The notes beneath the pieces are model-generated. The model did no database searches. It saw only the letters and a list, made by a program, of their open reading frames with translations, and had not been told where the DNA came from. Positions 1-9,311 of a DNA stretch of 64,000 nucleotides are shown here, piece after piece. The first letter of the stretch is position 1, and each line of letters opens with the position of its first letter. The DNA is taken from NCBI RefSeq assembly GCF_001469215.1, contig NZ_LOFH01000004.1, positions 124,001-188,000 on the forward strand. The letters are read 5' to 3'. The DNA comes from Pseudoalteromonas sp. H105. Lineage in GTDB: Bacteria; Pseudomonadota; Gammaproteobacteria; Enterobacterales; Alteromonadaceae. The position numbers were made by a program, and so were the translations under genes.

Positions 1-21
1 CCGAAATTTAAAGTTAACTAA

Positions 22-52
22 AAAAGATGCGAGATTAAGCTCGCATTTTTTG
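22..52 (+). terminator. Rho-independent terminator of an upstream gene
   Basis: A 7-bp stem (27-33 with 40-46) with a 6-nt loop is followed by a T-rich run. It ends a plus-strand transcript that enters from outside the window and insulates mtnN. Confidence 0.8.
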
Positions 53-117
53 TTTGTTTTACCCTACTCTCATTTTTGCAGTATAATCATGCCATCTAAT
101 TCGAGGAATCAAAAAAT

Positions 118-825
118 ATGAATGTTGGTATTATTGGCGCAATGGAGCCAGAAGTTAAAATTTTGCGTGAAACAATGCAAAATCCGCAAACACTGACGAA
201 GGCAGGTTTTACCTTTTATACCGGTGAATTAGCAGGTAACACTGTCACATTAGTACAATCAGGTATTGGTAAGGTTGCATCAGCAATAGCAACAACATTA
301 TTGATTGATAATTTTAAACCTGATTGCGTCATTAATACGGGCTCTGCGGGTGGGTTTGATCCATCCTTGAGCGTCGGGGATGTAGTGATTTCATCACAAG
401 TGCGTCATCATGATGTAGATGTTACTGCGTTTGGTTATGAAATTGGACAAGTTCCACAAATGCCGGCTGGTTTCACAGCCCACCCTACACTAATTGAAGC
501 AGCTGAAAATAGCATCTCACAAATAAGCGAAGTAAAAACTTTGGTAGGTTTAATCTGTACGGGTGATTCGTTTATGTGCGATCCTATTCGCATTGATAAA
601 GCACGCGCAGACTTTCCAACTATGCTGGCAGTTGAAATGGAAGGCGCCGCCATTGCTCAAGTATGTCATTCATTAGAAACACCTTTTGTAGTTATTCGCT
701 CTATGTCAGATATTGCAGGAAAAGAGTCACCACAATCATTCGAAGAATACTTAGAAACAGCCTCTATAAACTCATCAAAAATGGTTGTGGCATTATTAGA
801 AAAACTAACAACGGTTAGTTTATAA
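118..825 (+). CDS. mtnN: 5'-methylthioadenosine/S-adenosylhomocysteine nucleosidase
   Basis: MtnN (Pfs) hydrolyses methylthioadenosine, S-adenosylhomocysteine and 5'-deoxyadenosine to adenine and the thioribose or ribosyl product. It works in the cytosol in methionine salvage and feeds the LuxS/AI-2 pathway. The 235-aa protein is the usual length. It opens with [13 protein letters not shown], which places the catalytic acid at Glu12. The AVEMEGAA motif gives the ribose-binding Met174-Glu175 pair, and Asp198 in RSMSDIAG is the purine-protonating residue. A GAGGA ribosome site lies about 10 nt before the ATG. A CobD/CbiB-like gene follows after one base, so the two are probably co-transcribed. 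Identification is secure. Confidence 0.97.
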   Translation: MNVGIIGAMEPEVKILRETMQNPQTLTKAGFTFYTGELAGNTVTLVQSGIGKVASAIATTLLIDNFKPDCVINTGSAGGFDPSLSVGDVVISSQVRHHDVDVTAFGYEIGQVPQMPAGFTAHPTLIEAAENSISQISEVKTLVGLICTGDSFMCDPIRIDKARADFPTMLAVEMEGAAIAQVCHSLETPFVVIRSMSDIAGKESPQSFEEYLETASINSSKMVVALLEKLTTVSL

Positions 826-826
826 G

Positions 827-1771
827 GTGCTACCCAATCTAGTTCAACCCCACTTGGACTTTATTGTATTTATGATTGCGCTCCTTGTTGAGCGCTTTTT
901 GCCTTTGACCAGTTGGTATCACCCTGACACATTTTTAACCGTGGTGTTTCGCGCTCTGGGCAAACGCGTTTATCGCGCTAAAGAATCGAATAGCTACCAG
1001 TATTTATCATCTACTCTGTGTTTTAGCCTAGTAATACTGGTGATAGTCACTATCACGGTTTTATTATTAGAATTTGCATACTACCCTGAGTTACTTGCTG
1101 GCTTAATGCTCTATATTTGCCTGCAATGGCAGACACCACAGAAAAAAGCGTTGCGTATCGCCCGGCTGCTAAAGCAAAACCAAAAAGCAACAGCGCGTGA
1201 GTTACTAAAGCCATTAGTTGCGCGTGATGTTAGCAAGCTCTCACGTGCTGGTATTTGTAAAGCTGTCATGGAAACGTTAACTTTGAGAATTGCTCGCGAC
1301 TATTTTGCAGTTATTTTTATTTATTTAATGTTTGGTGCTATTGCTGCTTTTAGTTACCACTTACTGAGGCTTATACATCAATCTTGGCGCTGTGACTTAA
1401 CACCCGACAACGTATTCTTAAAATCAATTTCAATCTTACTATTTATAATTGAATGGCTTCCAATACGCTTACTCGCATTCACCGTAGCATGCAGTAAAGC
1501 CACTAAATTAAGTATGCATTACATTAAGCATTATGGACGACACTTTTACCAAAGTAATTCTGGGTGGCTATTAAGTGCATGCTCTGCATCCGTTGCTGTG
1601 CAATTAGGTGGGCCTGCGATGTATCAAGGGCATCGATTTAATAAAATGCGAATTGGCACAGAGCGATTACCACAAGCTGAAGATATTCCTGTTTTATTAA
1701 GCCGCTTATCTCAAGCCCGTGTATTTTGGCTGTTAATCATCATCGGGATTGAAGTACTAAAATCGATATAA
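827..1771 (+). CDS. CobD/CbiB-family membrane protein
   Basis: This 314-aa multi-pass membrane protein resembles the CobD/CbiB family, whose classic role is attaching aminopropanol to adenosylcobyric acid. Visible features are hydrophobic segments near residues 10-27, 65-100, 160-182 and 293-312, and a conserved-type GGPAMYQG motif near residue 260. No other cobalamin gene is in the window, and homologues beside mtnN in related bacteria are commonly annotated only by family, so a role in B12 synthesis is not established. The GTG start sits one base after the mtnN stop, with an AAGG almost touching it. An ATG 15 codons downstream is an alternative start. It ends inside a terminator shared with tyrS. 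Confidence 0.7.
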   Translation: MLPNLVQPHLDFIVFMIALLVERFLPLTSWYHPDTFLTVVFRALGKRVYRAKESNSYQYLSSTLCFSLVILVIVTITVLLLEFAYYPELLAGLMLYICLQWQTPQKKALRIARLLKQNQKATARELLKPLVARDVSKLSRAGICKAVMETLTLRIARDYFAVIFIYLMFGAIAAFSYHLLRLIHQSWRCDLTPDNVFLKSISILLFIIEWLPIRLLAFTVACSKATKLSMHYIKHYGRHFYQSNSGWLLSACSASVAVQLGGPAMYQGHRFNKMRIGTERLPQAEDIPVLLSRLSQARVFWLLIIIGIEVLKSI

Positions 1772-1772
1772 A

Positions 1773-1794
1773 AAAACCAGCCGAAGCTGGTTTT
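1773..1794. terminator. Bidirectional terminator between the CobD-like gene and tyrS
   Basis: A perfect 9-bp stem (1773-1781 with 1786-1794) with a CGAA tetraloop has A-rich and T-rich flanks. It can therefore end transcripts from both convergent genes. Confidence 0.85.
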
Positions 1795-1834
1795 ATCATA
1801 TTACTGAATTTTCATTCTTAGCTTTTAGAGCTAA

Positions 1835-3034
1835 TTAAGCAACTGTAATATTGGCAAACTTGCGTTTACCAACTTGGTAAATAGCCGTACTGCCTTTTGC
1901 GATTTCTAACTTAGAGTCGGTTACTTTCTCTTCGCCGTTGATTTTAACCGCGCCTTGCTTAATCATGCGCATTGCTTCTGAAGTACTTGCGACTAAACCT
2001 GCTTCTTTCAATAGGTTCGTTATAAACACAGTCTCTTCATAAATCGTTACGGTAACGTCTGCAATATCATCTGGTAAGGCATTTTTTTGGAAACGCTTGA
2101 TGAAATCATCATGTGCACCTTGAGCGGCTTCTTCGCTATGGAAACGAGTAATTAACTCTTTCGCTAAATCAATTTTAATATCACGTGGGTTGATACCTTG
2201 AGCTACTTTATCTTTCAGTGCCGTGATTTCGTCAATTGATAGACTGCTCAATAAGTCATAGTAACGCCACATTAACTCATCACTAATAGACATTACTTTA
2301 CCAAACATGTCATTTGGTGCATCAGTAATACCGATGTAATTCCCGAGTGACTTAGACATTTTCTGAACGCCATCAGTCCCTTCAAGTAAAGGCATCATCA
2401 ACACTGTTTGCGGTTTTTGGCCTTCATCTTTTTGTAGCTCACGACCCATTAACAAGTTAAAGCGTTGGTCAGTTCCGCCTAATTCAACATCAGCCTCAAG
2501 GGCTACAGAGTCCCAACCTTGCACTAATGGATATAAAAACTCATGAATAGCAATAGATTGACCGCCAGCATAACGCTTTTTAAAATCATCACGCTCAAGC
2601 ATACGAGCAACTGTTTGACGTGCAGCCAACTTGATCATGCCTGCTGCGCCTAAATTTTCCATCCACGATGAGTTAAACGCAACCGTTGTTTTTGCTGGAT
2701 CTAAAATTTTAAATACTTGCTCTTTATACGTTTCAGCATTTGCTAAAACATCATCACGAGTAAGTGGCTTACGAGTCACATTTTTGCCAGTTGGGTCACC
2801 AATCATGCCAGTGAAATCCCCAATTAGGAAAATAACCTCGTGACCTAAGTCTTGGAAGGTTTTCATTTTATTAATTAATACTGTGTGGCCTAAGTGTAAG
2901 TCAGGTGCCGTTGGATCAAAACCTGCCTTGATCTTTAGCTTTTTACCAGACTTTAATCTTTCGACTAATTCGTCTTCAATTAATATTTCTTCTGCACCGC
3001 GTTTAATCTCTGCTAGAGCGGTTTGTAAATCCAC
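1835..3034 (-). CDS. tyrS: Tyrosyl-tRNA synthetase
   Basis: TyrS is a class I aminoacyl-tRNA synthetase that charges tRNA-Tyr. The Rossmann-fold catalytic domain carries the HIGH-type signature HLGH at residues 47-50 and the KMSKS loop at 225-229, with the GGTDQRFN substrate motif near 186-193. A C-terminal S4-like RNA-binding domain occupies roughly residues 335-395. At 399 aa it fits the TyrRS group typical of many gammaproteobacteria. The start is GTG, with a GGAG about 9 nt upstream; no ATG in this frame fits better. It is divergent from the M23 peptidase gene, a common neighbour of tyrS in this group. Confidence 0.97.
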   Translation of the reverse strand: MDLQTALAEIKRGAEEILIEDELVERLKSGKKLKIKAGFDPTAPDLHLGHTVLINKMKTFQDLGHEVIFLIGDFTGMIGDPTGKNVTRKPLTRDDVLANAETYKEQVFKILDPAKTTVAFNSSWMENLGAAGMIKLAARQTVARMLERDDFKKRYAGGQSIAIHEFLYPLVQGWDSVALEADVELGGTDQRFNLLMGRELQKDEGQKPQTVLMMPLLEGTDGVQKMSKSLGNYIGITDAPNDMFGKVMSISDELMWRYYDLLSSLSIDEITALKDKVAQGINPRDIKIDLAKELITRFHSEEAAQGAHDDFIKRFQKNALPDDIADVTVTIYEETVFITNLLKEAGLVASTSEAMRMIKQGAVKINGEEKVTDSKLEIAKGSTAIYQVGKRKFANITVA

Positions 3035-3184
3035 TGTGTATTACTCCAAAAAATTCAGTCAACCTAGGGATTCTAGCGTAAATTAGCGACAGTTTAAATC
3101 CACAAAACACTGGTATTAACGCTTTATTAAGTATATCCTGCAATATTAGTAATTAATTATCTTGACAGCAGAAAAAGGCACGTT

Positions 3185-4498
3185 ATGGTCCGCGTTGTGC
3201 ACAAACTCCCAAAAAAACACAAATTGCTTATTCTAGGTTTTGTTTCTGCTATTGCTGCCCTAACCCTTATACCTTCAGAAAAAGCGACGGCCTCTAAAGA
3301 CAATAGTGTAGATGCATTAGAAATTGGCAAACGCTACGAATTACAAATTAAAGTTGATGATATTGAGCAATTAACTGAGTTAAATTCGCAAGAAGACGCA
3401 GCAAAGCTTCCAGAGTATGACCTAGTCGATTTTAAAGTGAAAAACGGTGACAATTTAGCACTTATCTTCAAGCGCGCAGGCTTTAACGCGCAAACCGTTC
3501 ACAAATTACTCAATACAAATGCAGAAACACGTAAATTAACAAAGATTCACCCTGGTGAAGTGCTAAGTTTTGCAACCGCTGAAGATGGCTCTTTAGCACA
3601 ACTCCGTTATGTCATTTCAAAAACAGATACTTTATTTGTTACTTTAAATGACGAAGGTAACTACGACACATCTATCGATAGTAAAGAAATTGAAACATTA
3701 ACTAAGTCAACTGGCGGTGAGATAACCAATAGCTTTTGGACTTCAGGTATCGCTGCGGGTCTAACTGAGCGTCAAATAATGAACTTTGCTGACATTTTTG
3801 GCTGGGACGTCGATTTTGCTAATGATATTCGTAAAGGTGATGAGTTCGGCTTAATTTACGAATCACATTATGTTGACGGCGAGTTTATTGGGACTGGTAA
3901 AATTATCGCTGCCGAATTTATTAACCAAGGCGCACGTTACACTGCCATACGTCATAGTGATGATAACTTCTATACACCTGAGGGACGCAGCATGAAAAAA
4001 GCATTCTTACGTGCCCCTGTTAATTTTAAGTACATTAGCTCAAGCTTTAATCCTCGTCGATTGCATCCTGTTACAGGGCAAGTAAAAGCACACCGTGGTA
4101 TTGATTACGCTGCAAGAACAGGTACACCTGTTGTCGCTTCAGGTAATGGTAAAGTCATTAAATCTGGTTACAATAAATACAATGGTAACTATGTATTTAT
4201 TAGCCACGGGACACAATACGTTACTAAGTACTTACACTTAAATAAACGTGCTGTAAAAACAGGACAAAAAGTTAAACAGGGCCAGAAAATTGGTACTGTT
4301 GGTGCAACGGGCCGTGTAACTGGCGCACACTTGCATTATGAGTTTTTAGTTAATGGTGTGCACCGTAACCCTAAAACAGTTAAATTACCAAAGTCTGAGC
4401 CATTGCCACGGACAGAACTTGCTAAATTTAAGCCCATTGCAGATAACTTTTTAGCACAGCTAGCGCGTAATAGAGAGCTGCAATTAGCGCTTAAGTAA
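3185..4498 (+). CDS. M23-family murein endopeptidase (MepM-like)
   Basis: This is a probable periplasmic zinc peptidase that cleaves D,D cross-links in peptidoglycan, allowing wall expansion, by analogy with E. coli MepM (about 440 aa). The 437-aa protein has an N-terminal hydrophobic anchor or signal (about 14-30), a LysM-like segment (about 83-130), a linker domain, and an M23 LytM domain (about 299-400). The zinc ligands are visible as His303 and Asp307 in HRGID and the HLH pair at 382-384. An AAAGG ribosome site precedes the ATG, and a strong terminator follows. Family and catalytic competence are well supported; the exact cross-link preference is inferred. Confidence 0.92.
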   Translation: MVRVVHKLPKKHKLLILGFVSAIAALTLIPSEKATASKDNSVDALEIGKRYELQIKVDDIEQLTELNSQEDAAKLPEYDLVDFKVKNGDNLALIFKRAGFNAQTVHKLLNTNAETRKLTKIHPGEVLSFATAEDGSLAQLRYVISKTDTLFVTLNDEGNYDTSIDSKEIETLTKSTGGEITNSFWTSGIAAGLTERQIMNFADIFGWDVDFANDIRKGDEFGLIYESHYVDGEFIGTGKIIAAEFINQGARYTAIRHSDDNFYTPEGRSMKKAFLRAPVNFKYISSSFNPRRLHPVTGQVKAHRGIDYAARTGTPVVASGNGKVIKSGYNKYNGNYVFISHGTQYVTKYLHLNKRAVKTGQKVKQGQKIGTVGATGRVTGAHLHYEFLVNGVHRNPKTVKLPKSEPLPRTELAKFKPIADNFLAQLARNRELQLALK

Positions 4499-4513
4499 GT
4501 TATAAAATATATA

Positions 4514-4547
4514 AAGCCGTTGCTATGTACATAGCAACGGCTTTTTT
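4514..4547 (+). terminator. Strong terminator after the M23 peptidase gene
   Basis: A perfect stem of about 12-14 bp (4514-4527 with 4530-4543) is followed by six T residues. This is a textbook intrinsic terminator 16 nt after the stop codon. Confidence 0.92.
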
Positions 4548-4866
4548 ATGTCTTCAGCTGTGAGTTAGCAACCACCAGATGGCACTTTTAATGCTGCCGA
4601 ATAGTATCAGACGAACCAGTTGAGATTTAATTGCGATTAAAAGCTATTACATCGGTCGACTGGAGATCTTTACTATTTTGCACACTCACCCCCTATCATG
4701 TACTTTTTATTAATCGAAAATGTGTTTAGTAATAAAAGCGGAAAAATAAATGCATCCTATCATACGGACTAAAAGGGTATCTTTTCGTTGGAGTTCGTAT
4801 TTTTCAACCAGACAGGCCTAGGCTGTCAACTTTAACACCGAGCAAGTTAACACAGATAGCGATGCT
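4548..4866. other. Intergenic stretch with no recognised gene
   Basis: About 320 bp lie between the M23 terminator and a small minus-strand membrane protein. I see no ORF with a ribosome site, no tRNA-like fold and no repeat copy. The only structure is a near-palindrome at 4811-4827 of unknown meaning. Confidence 0.6.
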
Positions 4867-5043
4867 CTACCTCAGCAGCACATAAATCAACTGCACAACC
4901 AAAGAAACCATCACTAACGGCCAAATATATTTTGCGTATTTAGTTGCACCGTCTAGTCCCATTTTTGACTGGTACTTTTCAAGTAATGGAATGAGAATGG
5001 CGAGTGCGACGAACAGAGAAATTAAAATCACAAAGATATTCAT
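4867..5043 (-). CDS. 58-aa two-helix membrane protein
   Basis: This short ORF reads MNIFVILISLFVALAILIPL at its N-terminus, a hydrophobic helix, then a charged loop around residues 22-38. A second helix follows at about 39-56 before the TAG stop. AAGGAA lies about 6 nt before the ATG, which supports real translation. It lies downstream of oadB on the same strand but beyond two hairpins, so it is either read through from the oad operon or has its own promoter. I do not recognise the family. Its size and topology suit a small inner-membrane regulator or accessory subunit, but no function can be assigned. Confidence 0.7.
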   Translation of the reverse strand: MNIFVILISLFVALAILIPLLEKYQSKMGLDGATKYAKYIWPLVMVSLVVQLIYVLLR

Positions 5044-5091
5044 ATCATTCCTTATCTATAAAAACTTGTTGAGTATACCTAAAATATAACC

Positions 5092-5162
5092 AAAAAAAAG
5101 CGCAGTCTATACTGCGCCAGTCGGTTGGAAGTAAAAATTTAGATGCTCAGCAAGCTGAGCAT
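5092..5162 (-). terminator. Tandem hairpins ending the oadGAB operon
   Basis: Reading the minus strand after oadB, a first hairpin (8-bp stem, 5143-5150 with 5155-5162) is followed by a second (7-bp stem, 5100-5106 with 5111-5117). The second runs into eight T residues. The second is a standard intrinsic terminator; the first may reinforce it or protect the mRNA end. Confidence 0.82.
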
Positions 5163-5174
5163 TATTTGTTAATT

Positions 5175-6305
5175 TTAACCTACAAGTGCTAACAAAATAC
5201 CTGCTGCAACGGCACTGCCTAAAACCCCTGCTACATTAGGTCCCATTGCATGCATTAATAAGAAATTATGCGGATTATTTTCAAGGCCCACTTTATTTAC
5301 AACGCGCGCTGCCATTGGTACGGCAGAAACACCTGCTGCTCCCACTAAAGGGTTTATTGGTGATTTAGACAACTTGTTCAGTCCTTTTGCCATGAACACG
5401 CCTGATGCTGTGCCAATAGAAAATGCTAAAGCACCCAACGCTAGGATACCCAAGGTCTCAACTGTTAAAAATTGATCCGCCGCTAACTTAGACCCCACAG
5501 CTAAACCTAAAAAGATTGTGGTTATATTAATAATCTCATTTTGTGCACTGTTACTTAAGCGGTCGACTACGCCCGACTCACGCATTAAGTTACCTAAACA
5601 AAACATACCGACTAACGGCGAGGCTGCAGGTAAAAACAACATAGTTAAACCCAATACCATTAGAGGAAAAATGATTTTTTCTTTCTTAGACACTGCACGT
5701 AATTGTGGCATTTGAATCTTACGCTCTTCTGGCGTTGTTAATGCACGCATAATCGGCGGCTGAATAATGGGCACTAACGCCATGTACGAATAGGCAGCTA
5801 CAGCTATTGCCCCCAATAAATCAGGCGCTAATTTTGATGCCAAAAAGATAGCTGTTGGGCCATCTGCACCACCTATGATAGCAATGGCTGATGCATCTTG
5901 TAGCGTAAACTCAAACCCAGGTACATAGTTAAGTAAAATAGCACCAAAAAGTGTAGCAAAAATGCCAAACTGGGCTGCAGCACCTAATAACATCATACGC
6001 GGGTTTGCAATCAACGCACTAAAATCAGTCAGCGCACCCACTCCCATAAAGATCAATAATGGGAATACACCTGTGTCTATACCAATATGGTAAACGTAAT
6101 AAAGTAAGCCTCCAGGATCTGATAAACCTGCAACGGGAATATTAGTGAGTATTGCACCGAAGCCAATTGGCACCAGTAATAATGGCTCAAAATTACGCGA
6201 AATTGCGAGGTACAATAATAAACACCCAACTGCGATCATTATTAATGCAGGAAACGTAAAATTAGCGATACCTGTTGCTTGCCAAAGATTGAGTAGTGCT
6301 TCCAT
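5175..6305 (-). CDS. oadB: Na+-pumping oxaloacetate decarboxylase, beta subunit
   Basis: OadB is the integral membrane subunit that decarboxylates carboxybiotin on OadA and couples this to Na+ export. The 376-aa protein is almost entirely hydrophobic helices. It contains the family motif [10 protein letters not shown] (about residues 144-153), whose Asp is essential for Na+ and proton coupling in the Klebsiella enzyme, and an [13 protein letters not shown] segment near the C-terminus. Its length matches short OadB/MmdB/GcdB homologues. It starts 11 nt after oadA, so all three subunits should be made from one message. The adjacent biotinylated OadA with an oxaloacetate-type carboxyltransferase domain favours OadB over methylmalonyl- or glutaconyl-CoA decarboxylase subunits. 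Confidence 0.95.
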   Translation of the reverse strand: MEALLNLWQATGIANFTFPALIMIAVGCLLLYLAISRNFEPLLLVPIGFGAILTNIPVAGLSDPGGLLYYVYHIGIDTGVFPLLIFMGVGALTDFSALIANPRMMLLGAAAQFGIFATLFGAILLNYVPGFEFTLQDASAIAIIGGADGPTAIFLASKLAPDLLGAIAVAAYSYMALVPIIQPPIMRALTTPEERKIQMPQLRAVSKKEKIIFPLMVLGLTMLFLPAASPLVGMFCLGNLMRESGVVDRLSNSAQNEIINITTIFLGLAVGSKLAADQFLTVETLGILALGALAFSIGTASGVFMAKGLNKLSKSPINPLVGAAGVSAVPMAARVVNKVGLENNPHNFLLMHAMGPNVAGVLGSAVAAGILLALVG

Positions 6306-6316
6306 CCTCTACACTC

Positions 6317-8098
6317 CTAAGCCATTGCAATCATTGCGTCACCCGTGGTAACTGAGTCACCCTCTGCAACAAGTACTTCTGCAATAGTTCCGCTGTGCGT
6401 TGCACGAATCTCTGTTTCCATTTTCATCGCTTCCATTATCATTACAACATCACCTGCATTCACTGTTTGACCCGCTTTTACTTTAATCTTGAAGATATTA
6501 CCAGCGAGCGGCGCATTAAGTGTTTCACCTGATGCAACGGAGGCGGACTGCGGAATCAACTCACTGTCTTTCAATGTAACCTCTTTGAGCTCTCCACCTT
6601 GTGCAACGACAACATCATAAACTTTGCCATCCACTTTGACACTGTATTGTTCTGCTTTGACGCTGTTACAAGACGCTTTAGCATTTGAAGCTTGCTCTTT
6701 TTTAGCTGACTCGGCACTTGGTATTGCTTCAAATGCATCCGGGTTATTTCGGTTTTTAAGAAATTTTAACCCTATCTGAGGAAACAATGCGTAGGTTAAC
6801 ACATCGTCAATCTGTTCATCGGCCAGTGCTAAACCCTGTGTTTGGGCTTCTTTTAGAAGCTCTGCTTGTAATGTCTCAAGCTCAGGTTGTAACACATCAG
6901 CTGGGCGACATGTTATAGCTTCAGCGCCATCAAGTACGCGCTCTTGAAGTTCTTTGTTCATTGGAGCGGGTGTTGAACCATATTCCCCTTTAAGCACACC
7001 TGCTGTTTCTTTCGTAATCGTTTTATAACGCTCACCTGTCAACACGTTTAATACAGCCTGCGTACCTACAATTTGTGATGTCGGTGTAACCAAAGGTAAA
7101 AAGCCTAAATCTTCACGTACTCGCGGTATTTCTAGCAGCACTTGGTCTAACTTATCTGCCGCGCCCTGTTCTTTTAGCTGATTTTCCATATTTGTAAGCA
7201 TGCCACCAGGCACTTGTGCTAACAAAATTCGACCATCAACACCTTTTAAACTGCCTTCAAACGCAGCATATTTCTTACGAACATCACGAAAATACGCCGC
7301 AATCTCTTCAAGCTGATTTAAATCCAACTCAGTGTCTCGCCCTGTGCCTTCAACAATTGAAACTATTGTTTCTGTTGCACTGTGACCATATGTCATGCTC
7401 ATTGATGAAATTGCAGTATCAAGCATGTCTATGCCTGCATCGATCGCTTTTTGGTATGTCGCGGTACTTAAGCCCGTTGTCGCATGGCATTGCATTGCGA
7501 TTGGAATTGAAACGGTCTCTTTCAAGCCTTTAATTAATCTTTCACATTCATATGGCTTGAGTAAACCTGCCATATCTTTTATGCAGATAGAGTGACAGCC
7601 TAAATCTTCTAACTGTTTTGCTAATGTTAACCACATATCAAGTGTATGAACTGGGCTGACTGTGTATGAAATAGTCCCTTGAGCATGTGCGCCGACTTTA
7701 ATAGCGGCTTTGATTGCAGTTTCGAGGTTACGAACATCATTCATAGCATCAAAAATACGAAATACATCTACACCATTTTTGTGCGCGCGTTCTACAAACT
7801 TCTCTACCACGTCATCAGCATAGTGGCGGTAACCTAATAAATTTTGACCACGAAGCAGCATTTGCTGCTTGGTATTAGGCATTGCTTTTTTAAGGGCCCG
7901 AATACGCTCCCACGGATCTTCGCCTAAATAGCGAATACATGAGTCAAACGTAGCACCGCCCCATGATTCAATTGACCAATAACCTGCATTATCCAGTTTC
8001 TCGGCAATAGGTAACATGTCATCTAAGCGCATACGTGTTGCTAACAAAGATTGATGTGCATCTCTGAGTACTAACTCAGTCAGTTTTAATTTAGCCAT
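6317..8098 (-). CDS. oadA: Oxaloacetate decarboxylase, alpha subunit (biotin carboxyltransferase)
   Basis: OadA transfers the C4 carboxyl of oxaloacetate to its own biotin, giving pyruvate and carboxybiotin for OadB. The N-terminal TIM-barrel carboxyltransferase domain (about 1-300) shows LRDAHQSL near residue 12 (metal-ligand Asp) and the HAT motif in [10 protein letters not shown] (about 202-211). A linker with Ser, Ala, Lys and Glu residues leads to a C-terminal biotinyl domain with MEAMKME, where Lys559 carries biotin. The 593-aa length is typical. It lies 11 nt from both oadG and oadB. The assignment is secure from domain order and neighbours. Confidence 0.96.
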   Translation of the reverse strand: MAKLKLTELVLRDAHQSLLATRMRLDDMLPIAEKLDNAGYWSIESWGGATFDSCIRYLGEDPWERIRALKKAMPNTKQQMLLRGQNLLGYRHYADDVVEKFVERAHKNGVDVFRIFDAMNDVRNLETAIKAAIKVGAHAQGTISYTVSPVHTLDMWLTLAKQLEDLGCHSICIKDMAGLLKPYECERLIKGLKETVSIPIAMQCHATTGLSTATYQKAIDAGIDMLDTAISSMSMTYGHSATETIVSIVEGTGRDTELDLNQLEEIAAYFRDVRKKYAAFEGSLKGVDGRILLAQVPGGMLTNMENQLKEQGAADKLDQVLLEIPRVREDLGFLPLVTPTSQIVGTQAVLNVLTGERYKTITKETAGVLKGEYGSTPAPMNKELQERVLDGAEAITCRPADVLQPELETLQAELLKEAQTQGLALADEQIDDVLTYALFPQIGLKFLKNRNNPDAFEAIPSAESAKKEQASNAKASCNSVKAEQYSVKVDGKVYDVVVAQGGELKEVTLKDSELIPQSASVASGETLNAPLAGNIFKIKVKAGQTVNAGDVVMIMEAMKMETEIRATHSGTIAEVLVAEGDSVTTGDAMIAMA

Positions 8099-8109
8099 TA
8101 GGGCACCCC

Positions 8110-8355
8110 TTATTGTTTTTGATTATTTTTGTATTGAGCAATCGCAGCGCTAATTGCAGCAATGTGCCCACTTGGCACACCTTGGACTTTGAACGATGGA
8201 GTGCGTGTAGTTTCAGCCACAGGTTCCTCAAAGCGGCTCATTAATTTAGACATGAGTGTAATTGCTGAAATTAGCAATGATAAAAAAACAAAAACACCGA
8301 CCATACCCGTAACCATTAAATTTGCTGCTGTAGCAAGTGATTGACCTATATCCAT
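8110..8355 (-). CDS. oadG: Oxaloacetate decarboxylase, gamma subunit
   Basis: OadG is the small single-helix subunit that ties OadA to OadB and helps assembly. This product has one transmembrane helix (about residues 12-35) followed by a polar tail. I chose the ATG at 8355 (81 aa) because a GAGGG ribosome site lies just upstream; the frame stays open 14 codons further upstream but without such a signal. It is the first gene of the operon. OadG is poorly conserved, and the identification rests mostly on topology and on position 11 nt before oadA. GntR-type operator-like sites lie about 120 bp upstream. Confidence 0.88.
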   Translation of the reverse strand: MDIGQSLATAANLMVTGMVGVFVFLSLLISAITLMSKLMSRFEEPVAETTRTPSFKVQGVPSGHIAAISAAIAQYKNNQKQ

Positions 8356-8475
8356 GCTGACCCTCTTAAATACAAAATTTATACCCCACCAAACCAAACA
8401 GGTAAAAAATCGATTTATATAAATAATTATTCACCAATCATAACAAAGATACAAACCATGTCCAACACTTTGTAA

Positions 8476-8490
8476 ATTGGTAAAACCAAT
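8476..8490. promoter_or_regulatory. Putative PdhR/LldR-type (GntR family) operator upstream of oadG
   Basis: The 15-bp sequence ATTGGTAAAACCAAT is a perfect inverted repeat with a 3-nt spacer. It matches the PdhR consensus ATTGGT-N3-ACCAAT as known for proteobacteria. It lies 120 bp upstream of oadG. Pyruvate-responsive control of a pyruvate-producing decarboxylase would make sense, but that link is inference. Confidence 0.55.
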
Positions 8491-8676
8491 TAATAATAAA
8501 ATAACATAGTCACATTTAAGTTAACACTCTCTAAATTGGTATTATTAGCCGCGATATAGATTATAAAAATAATGAATATAGCTAAAAGTTATGTTTATTC
8601 GTTGCTGATTTCGATAGCTTCACGTTCCAAGCCGATATAAGCATCCATTGCAAAGTATAAATGCAAACAAAGATAA

Positions 8677-8691
8677 ATTGGTCTTACCAAA
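8677..8691. promoter_or_regulatory. Second GntR-type operator-like dyad
   Basis: ATTGGTCTTACCAAA differs from the perfect dyad at one end position only, and its CTT spacer is of the kind seen in LldR/PdhR sites. It is 187 bp from the first box and about 185 bp before the ytjA remnant, so it could serve either direction. Confidence 0.45.
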
Positions 8692-8875
8692 AAAAATTAA
8701 ATGAAAAGAATATTTACCATTAAGCACCCGTTACACATCGCAAGGTAAATATTTTCCAGTACAGATGACTTAACACCAGTATGAAAATACAAACCACTGA
8801 TAATAATGATATATAACTCCGTTAAATTACTCGCTTCATCTAACTTATATAATGTAACAAACCTAGGAGACGACA

Positions 8876-9052
8876 ATGTTACGCTGGACTATTATTACTT
8901 TTTAGTGATTGCACTCATCACTGTAATGCTAGGTTTTGGTAGCATACCGGACGACATAGCGGACATCGCTAAAATTGTATTTTTGTCTTTTAGTTTTGCT
9001 CGTTATTTGACTGGTTTCTGTTGCATTACGAGGCAACCCCCCCAAGGAATAG
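8876..9052 (+). pseudogene. ytjA: Broken ytjA (DUF1328 small membrane protein)
   Basis: YtjA is a conserved protein of about 53 aa with hydrophobic helices and unknown role. An AGGAG site precedes an ATG at 8876 that reads MLRWTIIT. The frame then hits TAG at 8903. One extra T in the T run at 8899-8903 would continue it as FLVIALITVMLGFGSIP and on through IADIAKIVFLSF. A second missing T (run 8988-8991) is needed to continue as LVLLVI, where a TGA at 9008 stops it; the original-type frame then runs to TAG at 9050-9052. Two independent -1 lesions in T runs suggest decay, although homopolymer sequencing error cannot be excluded. Confidence 0.72.
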
Positions 9053-9266
9053 GCAACTTTAAAACTAAATAACATAATATTTTTTGAGGATGGAAAAATG
9101 TGTTGATAGTTAGGTAAAAAAATTGCTATTTAGTTGTTCTAAATGAGAGTTTTTTGACGCAGGTGGTCACAGATGAATAAAAGTAGAAAATGCACGCAAA
9201 GGAATTAAGGAGTGGTTTACGCTGCAGAAACTAGCTGTTAAGCAATGAAAGTATTTACAGGTACAT

Positions 9267-9299
9267 AGACGACTCTCGTGTAATTGAGTCGTCTTTTTT
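9267..9299 (+). terminator. Terminator upstream of the pdxJ stop, plus-strand orientation
   Basis: A 9-bp perfect stem (9267-9275 with 9286-9294) is followed by a T6 run. The only plus-strand gene upstream is the ytjA remnant, so this may be its original terminator or that of an unseen small RNA. It also sits just beyond the pdxJ stop. Confidence 0.78.
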
Positions 9300-9311
9300 G
9301 TAACTAAACAG

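Larger units (their letters stand above)
8356..8875. other. AT-rich regulatory region upstream of oadGAB
   Basis: This stretch of about 520 bp has no gene I can support. It holds two TTGGT-N3-ACCAA dyads (listed separately) and a lone half-site near 8534-8540. It is the expected location of the oadG promoter and, at its far end, of the ytjA remnant's promoter. Confidence 0.6.

Noticed and set aside
4811-4827. Near-palindrome GACAGGCCTAGGCTGTC
   Set aside because: Single occurrence with no gene nearby that would explain it; too short to support a feature.
7216-7533. 105-codon plus-strand frame inside oadA
   Set aside because: It is an antisense shadow of a strongly conserved gene.
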